Notes under the pieces: model-generated
Seen by the model: the letters and a program-made list of their open reading frames with translations, nothing else
The model's database searches: none
What the model was told of the DNA's origin: nothing
Source of the DNA: Allobosea sp.
GTDB taxonomy: Bacteria; Pseudomonadota; Alphaproteobacteria; Rhizobiales; Beijerinckiaceae
Length of the DNA: 64,000 nucleotides
Assembly (NCBI GenBank): GCA_024231975.1
Contig: JAAEQB010000120.1
Span: 62,001 to 126,000, forward strand
Reading direction: 5' to 3'
Part shown: piece after piece, positions 9,393 through 18,231 of the stretch
How the letters are laid out: every line of letters starts with the position of its first letter
Position numbering within the stretch: position 1 is the stretch's first letter
Position numbers and translations under genes: made by a program

Positions 9393-10396
9393 CAGCGCAG
9401 CTCCACGCGCGGGTCGATCAGCGGATAGAGCAGGTCGATGACGAGGACGCCGACCGAGACCGCAATGATCGAGACGGTGGTGACGCCGAGCACGAGGCCG
9501 TAGTCACCGGCATAGACCGCATCGACCAGGAGCGTGCCGACGCCGGGATAGCCGAAGACCTTCTCGGTGATGACCGCGCCGTTGAAGATGCCGCCCAGCG
9601 ACATGGCGAGCCCGGTGACCTGCGGCGCCAGCGCGTTGCGCATGACATAGGAGCCGAGCACCCTGCGGCTGTCGAGCCCGGCGATCTCGGCGTAGACGAC
9701 ATAGTCCTCGGTGACGATGTTCGAGACCAGCGAGCGCATGCCGAGGAACCAGCTGCCGAGCCCGATCAGGATCAGCGAAAGGGCGGGCAGGATCGAATGC
9801 AGCAGGACGCTCGAGACGAAGGGCCAGTTCCAGCCCTGCTGCAGGTTCATCGCCGAGCCGCCGGTGATCGGCAGCACCGGCCAGAGGAAGCCGAAGACGA
9901 TCAGCAGCAGCAGCGCGACGATGTAGTAGGGGATCGGATGGACGCCCATGGCGACCACGCCCATCAGCTTCAGCGTGCGATTGCGCTGGTAGTAGCCGGC
10001 TAGGCCGCCGAGCAGGTTGCCCAGCACCCAGGTGATCAGCGTCGAGACGATCAGCAGCCCGGCGGTCCAAGGTAACGCCCGGCCGATCAGAACCGAGACG
10101 GGTGTCGGGAAGGCGGAAAGGGATGGCCCGAAATCGCCGCGCAGCACCCGGCTCCAGAAGGTGAGGTATTGCTCGCCCAGAGTTCCCTTGAGCCCATAGA
10201 GCTCCTGCAGCGAGGTGCGCATCGCCGCGATCGCCTCCGGCGCTGTGTTGCCGAAGGAGGTTACCGCCGAGATCGACTGCTCGACGGGGTCGATCGGCGA
10301 AGCATGCGTGATGACGAAGGCCAGGTTGACGCCGATGAAGACCACCAGGGCGAACTGGACCAGGCGTTTCGCGAGATAGGCTGGGTAGGCGCTCAT
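9392..10396 (-). CDS. ABC importer permease, DppB/OppB type
   Basis: 334 residues from ATG 10396 (MSAYPAYLAKRLVQFALVVF), which has GGGA at good spacing and begins like other DppB proteins; the frame stays open twelve codons further. It has the N-terminal helix, a long periplasmic loop with an FGPSLSAFPTPV segment, and a C-terminal core with the RRVLGSYVMRNALAPQVTG coupling loop. It is the first permease after the binding-protein gene, from which it is separated by 100 GC-rich bases that can form hairpins; such spacers commonly lower permease expression relative to the binding protein. Confidence 0.92.
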   Translation of the reverse strand: MSAYPAYLAKRLVQFALVVFIGVNLAFVITHASPIDPVEQSISAVTSFGNTAPEAIAAMRTSLQELYGLKGTLGEQYLTFWSRVLRGDFGPSLSAFPTPVSVLIGRALPWTAGLLIVSTLITWVLGNLLGGLAGYYQRNRTLKLMGVVAMGVHPIPYYIVALLLLIVFGFLWPVLPITGGSAMNLQQGWNWPFVSSVLLHSILPALSLILIGLGSWFLGMRSLVSNIVTEDYVVYAEIAGLDSRRVLGSYVMRNALAPQVTGLAMSLGGIFNGAVITEKVFGYPGVGTLLVDAVYAGDYGLVLGVTTVSIIAVSVGVLVIDLLYPLIDPRVELR

Positions 10397-10496
10397 GCGA
10401 TCCCGAAAGCTGCGCCTTGCCGAGGGCGGCACGCCGCCGCCGGCTGGCGTTTGTCCTGGGAGGGAGACGAGCTGCCGCGCGGAGCGGCGGCTCCGT

Positions 10497-12398
10497 TCAG
10501 TTCGTGGGCTTCAGGCGCACGAACATGTAGCGGGAATTGCCCCAGTTCGTGACCGGATTGGCGTAAGGGTCGTCGGCGGTGGGATAGCCCTTCCAATAGG
10601 TCTGATCCATCGCTGTGAAGACGTTGTAGGCCATCAGCGGGATGATCGGCATCTCGCGGGTCATCAGCTTGACGTAGTCGCGGCCGAGCTCGACGCCCTT
10701 GGGATCGTCGAAGCCGATCTTGCGGATGTCCTCGATGATCTTGTCGAGCTCGGGATGCGACCAGCGTTGCCAGTTGCGCAAGGGCTGCGGCTGCCCGGGC
10801 TGGGCGACGAACTGCGAGTGCCAGCTGTCCATGAAATAGGACAGGTCCTGGTGCCCGCCCCAGGTCTCGACGCTCCAGCCGATGAAGGCGTCGAAATCGC
10901 CGGCGGCGCGCCGGGTCAGCAACGTACCCTGCGCCACGTCGATGCGTGCATCGATGCCGGCCTGCTTCCATTGCTGCACGATCATCGTGCCGGCTCGCGT
11001 CATCACGGGCCTGAGATCGCCCTCGACCATCAGTCTGACCACGAACGGCTTCCCGTCCGGCGTCAGCCACTGGTTGCCCTGCTTGCGGAAGCCGGCGCGG
11101 GTCAGCAATTCGCCCGCCGCCGCGACATTGGGCTTCCACCAGCCGAGGCCGAAGGAGTTGGCGATCACCGCCGGGTCGGACGGGATCTGCTCGCCCATGG
11201 ACGGGCGCAGCATGTCGGCGATCTGCTTGCCGACAGTCGGGTCGTAGGGCTTGATCTTGCTCTTGCCGGTGTCGATCTCGAAATCCTTGAGCCAGGCCTC
11301 CATCGGCTTGTGGTAGGCCTCGGGATGGATGCCGGTCGGCGGCACGGCGATCGCCGAGATGGTCGCGGCGCCGCGATAGGCCGCCATCGTCACCGCCTTG
11401 ACGTCGATCAACAGCGCCAGCGCCCAGCGCACGTCGCGGTTCTTCAGGTTCTCGTTCTGGGTGTTGAAGATCACCGCCGGCAGGGTGGGATCGGGATGGC
11501 CGTAGGGGAAGCCCTTGAACCAGGCGCGCGTGCCCTTGTCCTGCTTCGCCAGCGTGAACATGCCCTCCGGCGCGATGTCGTGGATCACGTCGAGCTCATG
11601 GTTGAGCTGGGCGATGACGCGCTTGTCCGGCGGGCCGGGATCGATATAGGCGAGATATTTCGGCCCAGGCTTGCCGTAACGGCCGAGCGAGCTGCGCTGC
11701 CAGTCGTCGCGCAGCTGCCAGATGTACCATTTCCCGTCGGGATCGAAGGATTGCAGCGTATAGGCGCCGAGCGAGACCGGCTTGTTGAAGTCGAACTTGG
11801 CGGGATCCTCGACTTTCTCGAAGACATGCTTCGGCAGGATCCAGATCGCGCCCCAGCGCACAGTGAAATTGGTGTGGAAGCGCGAGTTCGGCTTCTTCAG
11901 CTTGAAGATGACGGTCTCGGCGTCGGGCGCTTCGACCGAGGCGACATTGTTGATCAGGACGGCCGAGAACCGCATGTTAGGGTTCTTGACCTGGATGTCG
12001 ACCGTCGCCTTGACGTCGGCGGACGTGAACTCGACGCCGTCGCTCCAGAACAGGCCGCGCCGGAGCTTGACCTGCATCTCGGTGAAGTCGGCATTGTAGA
12101 CCGGTTTGTCGGCGGCGAGCGAATTGTCCCAGGCGCCGTCGAGGCCTTTCTCCGGGTCGATGTACCAGAGCGTGTCGAGCGCGGCCTGCTGCAGGCCATT
12201 GGACTGGCTGCCGGCGTTGATCGCCCAGATGTTGAACCAGCCGGCATTCTTGATCGTGCCTTCCGGGTTCTCGAGGATCAGGAGTTCCTTGCGAGGAATG
12301 TTCTGTGGGATGCCCTGTGCAACCACGGGCGCCGGCGAGAACGCCGTCATGGGGCCCAGCAGCGAAGCAGCAAGCAGCACTGCGCGCAGACGCGTCAT
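10497..12398 (-). CDS. Extracellular solute-binding protein, family 5 (oligopeptide/oligosaccharide type)
   Basis: About 633 residues. ATG 12398 is preceded by GGGAGG with five bases of spacing; a GTG six bases upstream lies too close to that site. A Sec signal peptide covers about residues 1-28 (AVLLAASLLGPMTAF, cleavage near VVAQ/G). The mature part carries family-5 signatures such as the 'FTSADVKATVDIQVK' segment and 'YDPTVGKQIADML'. It is slightly longer than typical dipeptide-binding proteins. As the first gene of the operon that ends with a GH51 arabinofuranosidase, it probably binds arabino-oligosaccharides; family-5 binding proteins for plant-wall oligosaccharides are known. Confidence 0.9.
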   Translation of the reverse strand: MTRLRAVLLAASLLGPMTAFSPAPVVAQGIPQNIPRKELLILENPEGTIKNAGWFNIWAINAGSQSNGLQQAALDTLWYIDPEKGLDGAWDNSLAADKPVYNADFTEMQVKLRRGLFWSDGVEFTSADVKATVDIQVKNPNMRFSAVLINNVASVEAPDAETVIFKLKKPNSRFHTNFTVRWGAIWILPKHVFEKVEDPAKFDFNKPVSLGAYTLQSFDPDGKWYIWQLRDDWQRSSLGRYGKPGPKYLAYIDPGPPDKRVIAQLNHELDVIHDIAPEGMFTLAKQDKGTRAWFKGFPYGHPDPTLPAVIFNTQNENLKNRDVRWALALLIDVKAVTMAAYRGAATISAIAVPPTGIHPEAYHKPMEAWLKDFEIDTGKSKIKPYDPTVGKQIADMLRPSMGEQIPSDPAVIANSFGLGWWKPNVAAAGELLTRAGFRKQGNQWLTPDGKPFVVRLMVEGDLRPVMTRAGTMIVQQWKQAGIDARIDVAQGTLLTRRAAGDFDAFIGWSVETWGGHQDLSYFMDSWHSQFVAQPGQPQPLRNWQRWSHPELDKIIEDIRKIGFDDPKGVELGRDYVKLMTREMPIIPLMAYNVFTAMDQTYWKGYPTADDPYANPVTNWGNSRYMFVRLKPTN

Positions 12399-12553
12399 CG
12401 TCACCTCCCGTCAAGACGGGGCGTTTTCCGCCCTTCATGACCGGAAGCTTAGGGGGCGCCAAAATCCGGAGCAACGAGAGATGTGATCTATATCAGAACA
12501 TTGGATATAAATTGACCATGATATTGTTTTTATTAATATATTTACGCCACCGA
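12399..12553. promoter_or_regulatory. AT-rich leader and promoter region of the arabinoside operon
   Basis: Bases 12481-12547 are strikingly AT-rich for this genome. They include TGTGATCTATATCAG at 12482-12496, an imperfect dyad in which TGAT(AT) half-sites face each other, resembling a CRP- or regulator-type site. Several TATA-like words lie upstream on the minus strand, but I could not settle a single -35/-10 pair. The SD of the binding-protein gene lies at 12404-12409. Confidence 0.45.
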
Positions 12554-13597
12554 TCACGAGACGTCAGGCAGCAGGAACGCTGCGCCCTTGACCGACACGA
12601 AGACGGTGCCTCCAAGCTGCGGTCCCTCGATGCTCGACACATGGGCGGTGAAGCGTGCCTCGGCGCCACCATGGTTCGTCCGCAGCGACACTGCGCATTG
12701 CCCGCCCCGGAACGTGACGTCCTCGACGACGACCTCGAGGCCCGGCCCCGCCGGTGACAGCTGGAACTGCTCCGGCCGGATCATGATGGTGCCGCGTCCG
12801 CGGCGGCTGCCCGTCTCGGCTGCGAGCTCTCCCAGCACGCAGGAGAGCCGCCCCTCCCCGATCTCGGCCTCGAAGAGCACCGCGCTGCCGAGGAACAGCG
12901 CCGTTTCGACATCCGCCGGGCGCCAGTAGAGCTCCATCGGCCGTCCCGATTGCACCAGCCTGCCCTCCCGCATCACTGCGAGCTGATCGGCGAAGGACAA
13001 CGCCTCGCTTTGGTCGTGCGTGACCAGGATCGTCGTGATGCCGGCCTTGCCGAGGACGCGTGCCACCGACTGTCGAACGCTCTCGCGCAGTCCGGTATCG
13101 AGCGCTGAGAACGGCTCGTCGAGGAGCATCAAGGCGGGTTTGCGAGCAAGCGCCCGCGCCAAGGCCACACGCTGCTGCTGTCCGCCCGACAGCTCGTGCG
13201 GTCGACGCGTCAGCATCGTCGCATCGAGCTCGACGAGCTCCATCAGCTCGCGCAGCCTGCCGGTTCGGTCCGGCTCGCCCCGCTGGATGCCGAAACCGAG
13301 ATTGCCGGCGATATCGAGGTGGGGGAACAGCGCACCGTCCTGCGCGACGTAGCCGATCCGGCGCCGATGAGCCGGGGCGATCGCCGGTCCATCGGCGAGA
13401 ACCTGCTCGTCGAGCGTCACGCTTCCCGCATCGGGGGCCTCGAAGCCGGCAATGACGCGCAGCAACGTCGTCTTTCCCGAGCCCGACGGCCCGACAATGG
13501 CGACACGGCTGCCGGCGATAACGGACAGCGACACGCGGTCCAGCGCCGACGTCGCGCCGTAGCGCTTCGAGATGTCCGAGAGAACAAGCTGTGTCAT
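12554..13597 (-). CDS. Ferric iron ABC importer ATP-binding protein (FbpC type)
   Basis: 347 residues from ATG 13597, which overlaps the permease stop by four bases; the longer open frame to 14434 is only read-through of the permease region. Walker A GPSGSGKTTL, signature LSGGQQQRVALARAL, Walker B LMLLDEPFSALD and His switch VTHDQSEAL are all present. The C-terminal third is a TOBE-like regulatory domain (IMIRPEQFQLSP). Together with the two-domain permease and the binding protein it makes a complete FbpABC-type system. Confidence 0.9.
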   Translation of the reverse strand: MTQLVLSDISKRYGATSALDRVSLSVIAGSRVAIVGPSGSGKTTLLRVIAGFEAPDAGSVTLDEQVLADGPAIAPAHRRRIGYVAQDGALFPHLDIAGNLGFGIQRGEPDRTGRLRELMELVELDATMLTRRPHELSGGQQQRVALARALARKPALMLLDEPFSALDTGLRESVRQSVARVLGKAGITTILVTHDQSEALSFADQLAVMREGRLVQSGRPMELYWRPADVETALFLGSAVLFEAEIGEGRLSCVLGELAAETGSRRGRGTIMIRPEQFQLSPAGPGLEVVVEDVTFRGGQCAVSLRTNHGGAEARFTAHVSSIEGPQLGGTVFVSVKGAAFLLPDVS

Positions 13598-15174
13598 GCG
13601 CCGAGCGATCTGCGGGCCTGGGCGTGCAGCAACGCAGTCATCGGCAGCGAAAGAAGGATCATCAGCACCGCATAGGGAGCGGCTTTCGCATAGTCGAGCT
13701 CGCTGGTCAGCGACCAGAATTCGGTGGCCAACGTACGGGTGCCGTTGGGCGCGAGCAGCAAGGTCGCCGTCAGCTCCGTCGCCACGCCCATGGCGACCAG
13801 CGCCATGGCGGCGGCGACCCCGGGCGCCGCGAGCGGCAGCGTCACGGCGAGCAGCGCGGCGGCCGGGCTGCGGCCGAGCGACATCGCAGCCCGCTCCAGT
13901 TCGACGGGCACCTGCGCGATACCTGACCGCAGCCCCACCAGAGCGCGCGGCAGGAACATCAGGACATAGGCGAAGATCACGGTTGCCACCGTCTGATAGA
14001 GCGGCAAGGCGATCCGCACCGTCACCGTGACGAGGGCCAGCGCCACCACGACGCCGGGAAGCGCGCCGAGATAGCCGTGGCAGCTCTCGAGGAAGCGGGT
14101 CATCCGGCCGGGCGCGCGCACCGACAGCCACGCCACCGGCAGCGCGGCCGCTGCGGTCGCCAGCGCGCCGAACGCCGCATAACCCAATGTCGTGACGAGG
14201 GATGCGCCAAGCGCGCCTTGCCACCAGGCATCGGCGCCGGATGCCGCGAGCCATCGCGTCAGCGTCAGCGCGGGCACGCCGAGGCTGAGCCCGGCGAAGG
14301 CCAGCGGCAGGCCGAGCGCCGGCAGCCGCCAGGCTCCGAGCCGCGGGCGCGGAATGGGCCGGGGCGCGCCGGAGCCGAGCCGGGCATAGCGCGCATTGCC
14401 GCGCAGCAGCCATTCGAGGCCGATCAATCCGCAACAGCTCAGCACCAGAACCCCCGCGAGCATGTTCGCCGCGGGCCCGTTATAGCTCGACTGGAACTGG
14501 TCGATGATCGCAGTGGTGAACGTGTCGAAGCGGATCATCGCGTAGAGCCCGTATTCGGCGAACAGATGCAGCCCCACCAGGAGACTGCCGCCGCAGATCG
14601 CGAGCCTCAGCTGCGGCAGGACCACTCGCAGGATGACGCGCCCCGGGGAATGCCCGAGGGAAGCGGCGACATGTTCGAGCTCGGGATCGAGCCGGCGCAT
14701 CTGCGCAGCGACAGGCAGATAGAGGAACGGAAGATAGGCGAGGACCGAGACCAGCACCGCCGCCGGCAGCCCGTGGAAACGCGGAAACAGGCTGACCCAG
14801 GCATAGGACTGGACGAAGGCAGGCACCGCCAGCGGCGCGACGGCCAGCCACGCGAAGAACCTCGCGCCGGGCATGTCGCTGCGCTCGGTGAGCCAGGCCA
14901 GTGCGACCGCAAGCAGGACCGCGGGCGGCAGCGTGCAGAGCTCGAGCAACAACGTATTGACGAGCAGCTCGCCGACGCGAGGCCGCCAGATCAGGGCCAG
15001 CGCCGTCTGCCAGCCGCTCTCGACCGCAATCCAGACGATGAATCCCAGCGGCAGCAGGGCGCAGAGCGAGATCCCTGCGGCGAGCAGCAGCATCACCCGG
15101 CCGGCGAGATGCCGCTGCCGTCTCAGCGGCAAGGCCGGAAGAGCCGGCGTTTCGATGGAAAGTGAGACGGTCAT
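13594..15174 (-). CDS. Ferric iron ABC importer permease, two-domain (FbpB type)
   Basis: 526 residues made of two tandem permease domains. Each ends in an EAA-type coupling loop: EHVAASLGHSPGRVILRVVLPQ around 180-200 and ERAAMSLGRSPAAALLAVTLP around 440-460. This fused architecture is typical of FbpB/SfuB. The ATG has no clear Shine-Dalgarno sequence, and 55 bases separate it from the binding-protein stop, so translation may depend on the gene upstream or on a different start. Confidence 0.9.
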   Translation of the reverse strand: MTVSLSIETPALPALPLRRQRHLAGRVMLLLAAGISLCALLPLGFIVWIAVESGWQTALALIWRPRVGELLVNTLLLELCTLPPAVLLAVALAWLTERSDMPGARFFAWLAVAPLAVPAFVQSYAWVSLFPRFHGLPAAVLVSVLAYLPFLYLPVAAQMRRLDPELEHVAASLGHSPGRVILRVVLPQLRLAICGGSLLVGLHLFAEYGLYAMIRFDTFTTAIIDQFQSSYNGPAANMLAGVLVLSCCGLIGLEWLLRGNARYARLGSGAPRPIPRPRLGAWRLPALGLPLAFAGLSLGVPALTLTRWLAASGADAWWQGALGASLVTTLGYAAFGALATAAAALPVAWLSVRAPGRMTRFLESCHGYLGALPGVVVALALVTVTVRIALPLYQTVATVIFAYVLMFLPRALVGLRSGIAQVPVELERAAMSLGRSPAAALLAVTLPLAAPGVAAAMALVAMGVATELTATLLLAPNGTRTLATEFWSLTSELDYAKAAPYAVLMILLSLPMTALLHAQARRSLGA

Positions 15175-15229
15175 TGCAGGTGGAGTGTGCGGGGGCGTCT
15201 CGCACGCACCGAGAAGGGAAGCAAGCGGC

Positions 15230-16237
15230 TCAGAGCAGGCCGGCGGCGGTCATCAGCTCGGTGACCTTCTTGCTGTCCAGCTGGGAAGGCTCGACCTTGG
15301 GCGCATCGAGCTTGGCGATCGGCTCCAGCTTCGGGTTCGATGCTTCGCCGTTGCCGATGGCGTACTCGAACGAGTCGCCTTCCCGCAGGACAGCCTGGCC
15401 GTGCCTGCCGCTCATCCACTTCACGAAAGCTTCCGCCTCCTTCTTGTGCTTGCTGGTTTCCAGCACGCCGGCACCGGAGGTGCTGAGAAAGGCCCCGGGA
15501 TCCTGGCCGCGGAAGTAGTGCAATCCGACATTGGCGCTGTTCTCGGCGGTCTTGGCCTGATCGCCGAAGTAGTAATAGTGGTAGATCACGGCGCCATCGA
15601 CCTCGCCGGCATTGACCGCCTTCATGGCGACGCTGTTGCCGCGATAGGCGCTGGAGTTCTGCTTCATCGCCTTGAGCCACTCGGCCGCGACGGTCTCGCC
15701 CCTCAGAACGAGCAGCGCGCCGACGATCGCCTGGAAATCGGCACCTGACGGCGAGGCGGCCCAGCGCCCCTTCCACTTCGCGTCCGCGAGATCGAGCATC
15801 GATTTCGGCAGGTCGGCATCCTTCAGCTTGCGCTTGTCGTAGACGAAGACGGTGCTGCGCGCGGCAACGCCGGTCCAGCGCCCGCTTGCCGGGCGAAACT
15901 GGGCCGGCACCTGGTCGAGCACGTCCTTCGGCAGCGTCTCGAACAGCCCGGCCTTCTCCACCAGTACCATGGCGGGAGAGTTCTCGGTGACGAAGACGTC
16001 GGCGGGGGAGGAAGCGCCCTCCTGAACGATCTGGTTGGCGAGTTCGGTATCCGAGCCCTTGCGGATCGTCACCTTGATGCCGGTCTCCTTGGTGAAACCG
16101 TCGGCCCAGGCCTGGGTCAGGCTGGCGTGCTGGGCATTGTAGACCGTGATGCCGTCCTGCGCCTGGACGGCGTTCGCCGTGGCGAGGGTGATGGCGAGGA
16201 CGCCGATTCGAAGAGCAAGCGACGGGTATGACGTCAT
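15230..16237 (-). CDS. Ferric iron-binding periplasmic protein (FbpA type)
   Basis: 335 residues with a Sec signal (cleavage near AVQA/Q, residues 24-27). The core has the FbpA pattern: ITVYNAQHASL at the start, TELANQIVQEG and ADVFVTENSPA, then a tyrosine cluster Y221-Y222-Y223 in IYHYYYFGD that matches the iron-coordinating tyrosines of the family. It delivers Fe(III) to the two-domain permease. It is first in its operon, with a well-formed promoter just upstream (16280-16308) and an AT-rich dyad that may bind an iron regulator. Confidence 0.9.
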   Translation of the reverse strand: MTSYPSLALRIGVLAITLATANAVQAQDGITVYNAQHASLTQAWADGFTKETGIKVTIRKGSDTELANQIVQEGASSPADVFVTENSPAMVLVEKAGLFETLPKDVLDQVPAQFRPASGRWTGVAARSTVFVYDKRKLKDADLPKSMLDLADAKWKGRWAASPSGADFQAIVGALLVLRGETVAAEWLKAMKQNSSAYRGNSVAMKAVNAGEVDGAVIYHYYYFGDQAKTAENSANVGLHYFRGQDPGAFLSTSGAGVLETSKHKKEAEAFVKWMSGRHGQAVLREGDSFEYAIGNGEASNPKLEPIAKLDAPKVEPSQLDSKKVTELMTAAGLL

Positions 16238-16279
16238 GGCGACCTTCTCTTGCCAGCGCGGTTCGCGAGGGAGGAAGGC

Positions 16280-16308
16280 GTTAGATGCCTATGCGGCAAA
16301 GCTGTCAA
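16280..16308 (-). promoter_or_regulatory. Sigma-70-type promoter of the iron importer operon
   Basis: On the minus strand a perfect -35 TTGACA (16308-16303) is followed after exactly 17 bases by TCTAAC (16285-16280), four of six matches to the -10 consensus. It points at the FbpA gene, whose start is about 43 bases further on with AGAAGG as ribosome site. Confidence 0.7.
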
Positions 16309-16322
16309 TTATTATCAGCTAG

Positions 16323-16339
16323 TTTATAATTATTTGAAA
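16323..16339. promoter_or_regulatory. AT-rich dyad upstream of the iron importer promoter (possible Irr/Fur/RirA site)
   Basis: A 17-base sequence TTTATAATTATTTGAAA with six of eight outer positions symmetric lies 14 bases upstream of the -35 box. In rhizobia the iron regulator Irr binds similar A/T-rich TTTAGAA-type dyads. It could equally act as an UP element. The GATAATAAT just inside it also resembles Fur-type half-sites. Confidence 0.4.
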
Positions 16340-16518
16340 CAATGGCCTTTCGATGCACCGTTGCAGTTGCCCGCCATGACGTGCCTTTGCGCCCCGGTCA
16401 GCTTGTGAGCGCCGCCGCCCCTCAACTCATCGCCGCGCCGGCGCATCGCAAGAACTCGCTGACGCTCGGTCCCTTCTGGGGAGCATTCTTATTGGCCATG
16501 AGGAGAGCCCATGCGCGG

Positions 16519-17205
16519 TCAGGCGCGCCCGCCTTCGCTCGCCCCGACGAGGCCGCCGGCGATCTGGCGCGCTCCGATGAAGAAGCCGTGCACGGCATCG
16601 GCGATGATGTCGTCAAGATGCGCGGGCGTCGGCGTCCCATACACATAGCGGCGGATCGCCAGATAGAAGATGCGGCCGTGCAGGCCCCAGAACATCTCGG
16701 TCTCCCGCTCCGTCAGCGGCCGCTCGCCGATGCCTGGCAGGCCGAGTTCCTGGCGCAGCTCGACACAGGCCGGCTCGATCACCTCCCGCCTGACGATGTC
16801 GAGATAACGCCCGGTGATGTCGAAGGCGCGCAGCCCCGAGAAGACGAAGATCCTGACCCAGTCGTGATCGAACACGCGGACGGCGTATTCGCGATAGAAC
16901 TGCAGCAGGCGGTCCTCGAGCGGACGTGAGCGGTCGCCGATCAGCGGCGCCCAGGATGCCTGCCAGCGGCTGAGATAGACGTGCTCGTAGACCCGCTCGA
17001 TCAGCGCCTCCTTGCTCGGGAAATGACGGTAGATCGCCGAATGGGTGATACCCATGCGCTTGGCAAGCTCGCGCGTCTGTCCTTCGAAGCCGTGCTCCGC
17101 GAAAAAGCGGATCGCTTCGTTCAGGATCGCCTGTTCGCGCTCGGGCGCTCGCATGTTGCGCCGACGTGGGCGCCCGCCTGCCGCATCCTCTTCCCTCACG
17201 GTCAT
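16519..17205 (-). CDS. TetR-family transcriptional regulator
   Basis: 228 residues from ATG 17205 (MTVREEDAAGG, GGGGA upstream); an in-frame ATG 51 bases earlier lacks a ribosome site. The helix-turn-helix spans about 25-70: ILNEAIRFFAEHGFEGQTRELAKRMGITHSAIYRHFPSKEALIERV. The C-terminal ligand domain is typical of the AcrR branch. It is divergent from the molybdenum hydroxylase genes and shares with them an intergenic region holding two matching inverted repeats, so it most likely represses that operon and itself until an inducer, perhaps the hydroxylase substrate, is present. Confidence 0.9.
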   Translation of the reverse strand: MTVREEDAAGGRPRRRNMRAPEREQAILNEAIRFFAEHGFEGQTRELAKRMGITHSAIYRHFPSKEALIERVYEHVYLSRWQASWAPLIGDRSRPLEDRLLQFYREYAVRVFDHDWVRIFVFSGLRAFDITGRYLDIVRREVIEPACVELRQELGLPGIGERPLTERETEMFWGLHGRIFYLAIRRYVYGTPTPAHLDDIIADAVHGFFIGARQIAGGLVGASEGGRA

Positions 17206-17262
17206 CCGATCCCCGTTATTTCCATTTGAATATAACGCATTCTCCGGCCCGAGCAAATTTGA

Positions 17263-17274
17263 GACCGTTTGGTC
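17263..17274. promoter_or_regulatory. Operator-like inverted repeat, copy 1
   Basis: GACC-GTTT-GGTC, preceded by TTTGA. The same GACC-N4-GGTC unit with the TTTGA flank occurs again at 17317-17328, 54 bases away. This copy sits next to a TATATT -10-like element (minus strand) serving the TetR gene. It is the likely binding site of the TetR regulator. Confidence 0.65.
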
Positions 17275-17316
17275 ATTTTATCTTGACGCACTCGAATTGT
17301 CGTGCATTCCTTTTGA

Positions 17317-17328
17317 GACCAAATGGTC
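17317..17328. promoter_or_regulatory. Operator-like inverted repeat, copy 2
   Basis: GACC-AAAT-GGTC, again preceded by TTTTGA, in the extended context TGAGACC-AAAT-GGTCACA. It lies downstream of a TTGACG -35-like box (17283-17288) on the plus strand and so would cover the promoter start region of the hydroxylase operon. Confidence 0.65.
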
Positions 17329-17370
17329 ACAAATTTGGCTGCGATCAGGAAACGCGCGGAGTTCGATACG

Positions 17371-18231
17371 GTGAAGGCCCGGGCATTCAGCTATGTCCGC
17401 CCCGCGACGATCGCGGAGGCGCTTGCCGCCTTCGCCGCATCCGGCGGGGAAGCGAGCTACATCGCCGGCGGCCAGAGCCTCGTCCCGGCGCTCGCCTTGC
17501 GTCTTCAGGCGCCCGAGCAGCTGATCGACATCGCCCATATCGCGGAGATGCGCGGGATCGAGCTGGCGGATGGCTGGCTCAGGCTCGGCGCGCTGACCCG
17601 CCATGTCGAGGCGCATGACCACCCGCTGATCGCAACCCATGCGCCGCTGCTGGCATTGGCGGCACCGCATGTCGCGCATCCCGCCATTCGCAATCGCGGG
17701 ACACTGGGCGGCAGCGTCGCGCTCGCCGACCCCGCTTCCGAGTTTCCGGCGATGATGCTCGCTCTGGACGCCGAGATGGAGATCGCTGGGCCGGACGGTC
17801 GTCGACGCGTCCCGGTCGGCTCGTTCTTCCAGGACCTCTATCAGACGGCGCTGGAGCCGGGCGAACTCCTGGTCGCCCTGCATCTCCCGCTTGCCGGGCC
17901 GCACCATCGCTGCGCCTTCGACGAGTTCGCGCGGCGGCGCGGCGACTACGCCATCGTCGGCTGTGGCGTGGTACTGGCGATGCCTGGCCGGATCGTCGAC
18001 GAGGCGCGGATCGCTTTCCTCTCGGTCGGGCCCACGCCGCTCCGGGCCCATGCCGCCGAGGCGGTGCTCACTGGCGCCAGGCTCGACGAGGCGGCGGTCC
18101 GCCATGCCCAGGCGGCGCTTGCCAGCGATCTCGACCCCGCGGAGGACGAGCTGGTCCCGGCCGCGATGCGCCTGCACCTCGCCCGCGTCCTGCTCGGACG
18201 CCTGCTCGGCAAGCTCGCGGAGGCGTCATGA
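17371..18231 (+). CDS. Molybdenum hydroxylase, FAD-binding medium subunit (CoxM/CutM type)
   Basis: 286 residues from GTG 17371 (VKARAFSYVRPAT), the usual N-terminus of the family; the frame is open 16 codons upstream, but that stretch overlaps operator copy 2. FAD-binding signatures AGGQSLVPALALR (about 32-44) and IRNRGTLGGSVALADPASE (about 107-125) are clear. The protein passes electrons from the iron-sulfur subunit to an acceptor. It is followed by the small and large subunits with four-base overlaps, so the order is M-S-L as in CO dehydrogenase and related hydroxylases. Confidence 0.93.
   Translation: MKARAFSYVRPATIAEALAAFAASGGEASYIAGGQSLVPALALRLQAPEQLIDIAHIAEMRGIELADGWLRLGALTRHVEAHDHPLIATHAPLLALAAPHVAHPAIRNRGTLGGSVALADPASEFPAMMLALDAEMEIAGPDGRRRVPVGSFFQDLYQTALEPGELLVALHLPLAGPHHRCAFDEFARRRGDYAIVGCGVVLAMPGRIVDEARIAFLSVGPTPLRAHAAEAVLTGARLDEAAVRHAQAALASDLDPAEDELVPAAMRLHLARVLLGRLLGKLAEAS

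Noticed and set aside
10395..12440. 681-codon open frame antisense to the family-5 binding-protein gene
   Set aside because: High GC removes stop codons in the opposite strand. The translation is rich in Arg, Gly and Asp repeats without any domain, while the minus frame has a signal peptide and clear family motifs.
16342..16518. Plus-strand coding region between the iron importer and the TetR gene
   Set aside because: The frame runs on into the antisense of the TetR gene and lacks a ribosome site and domain.
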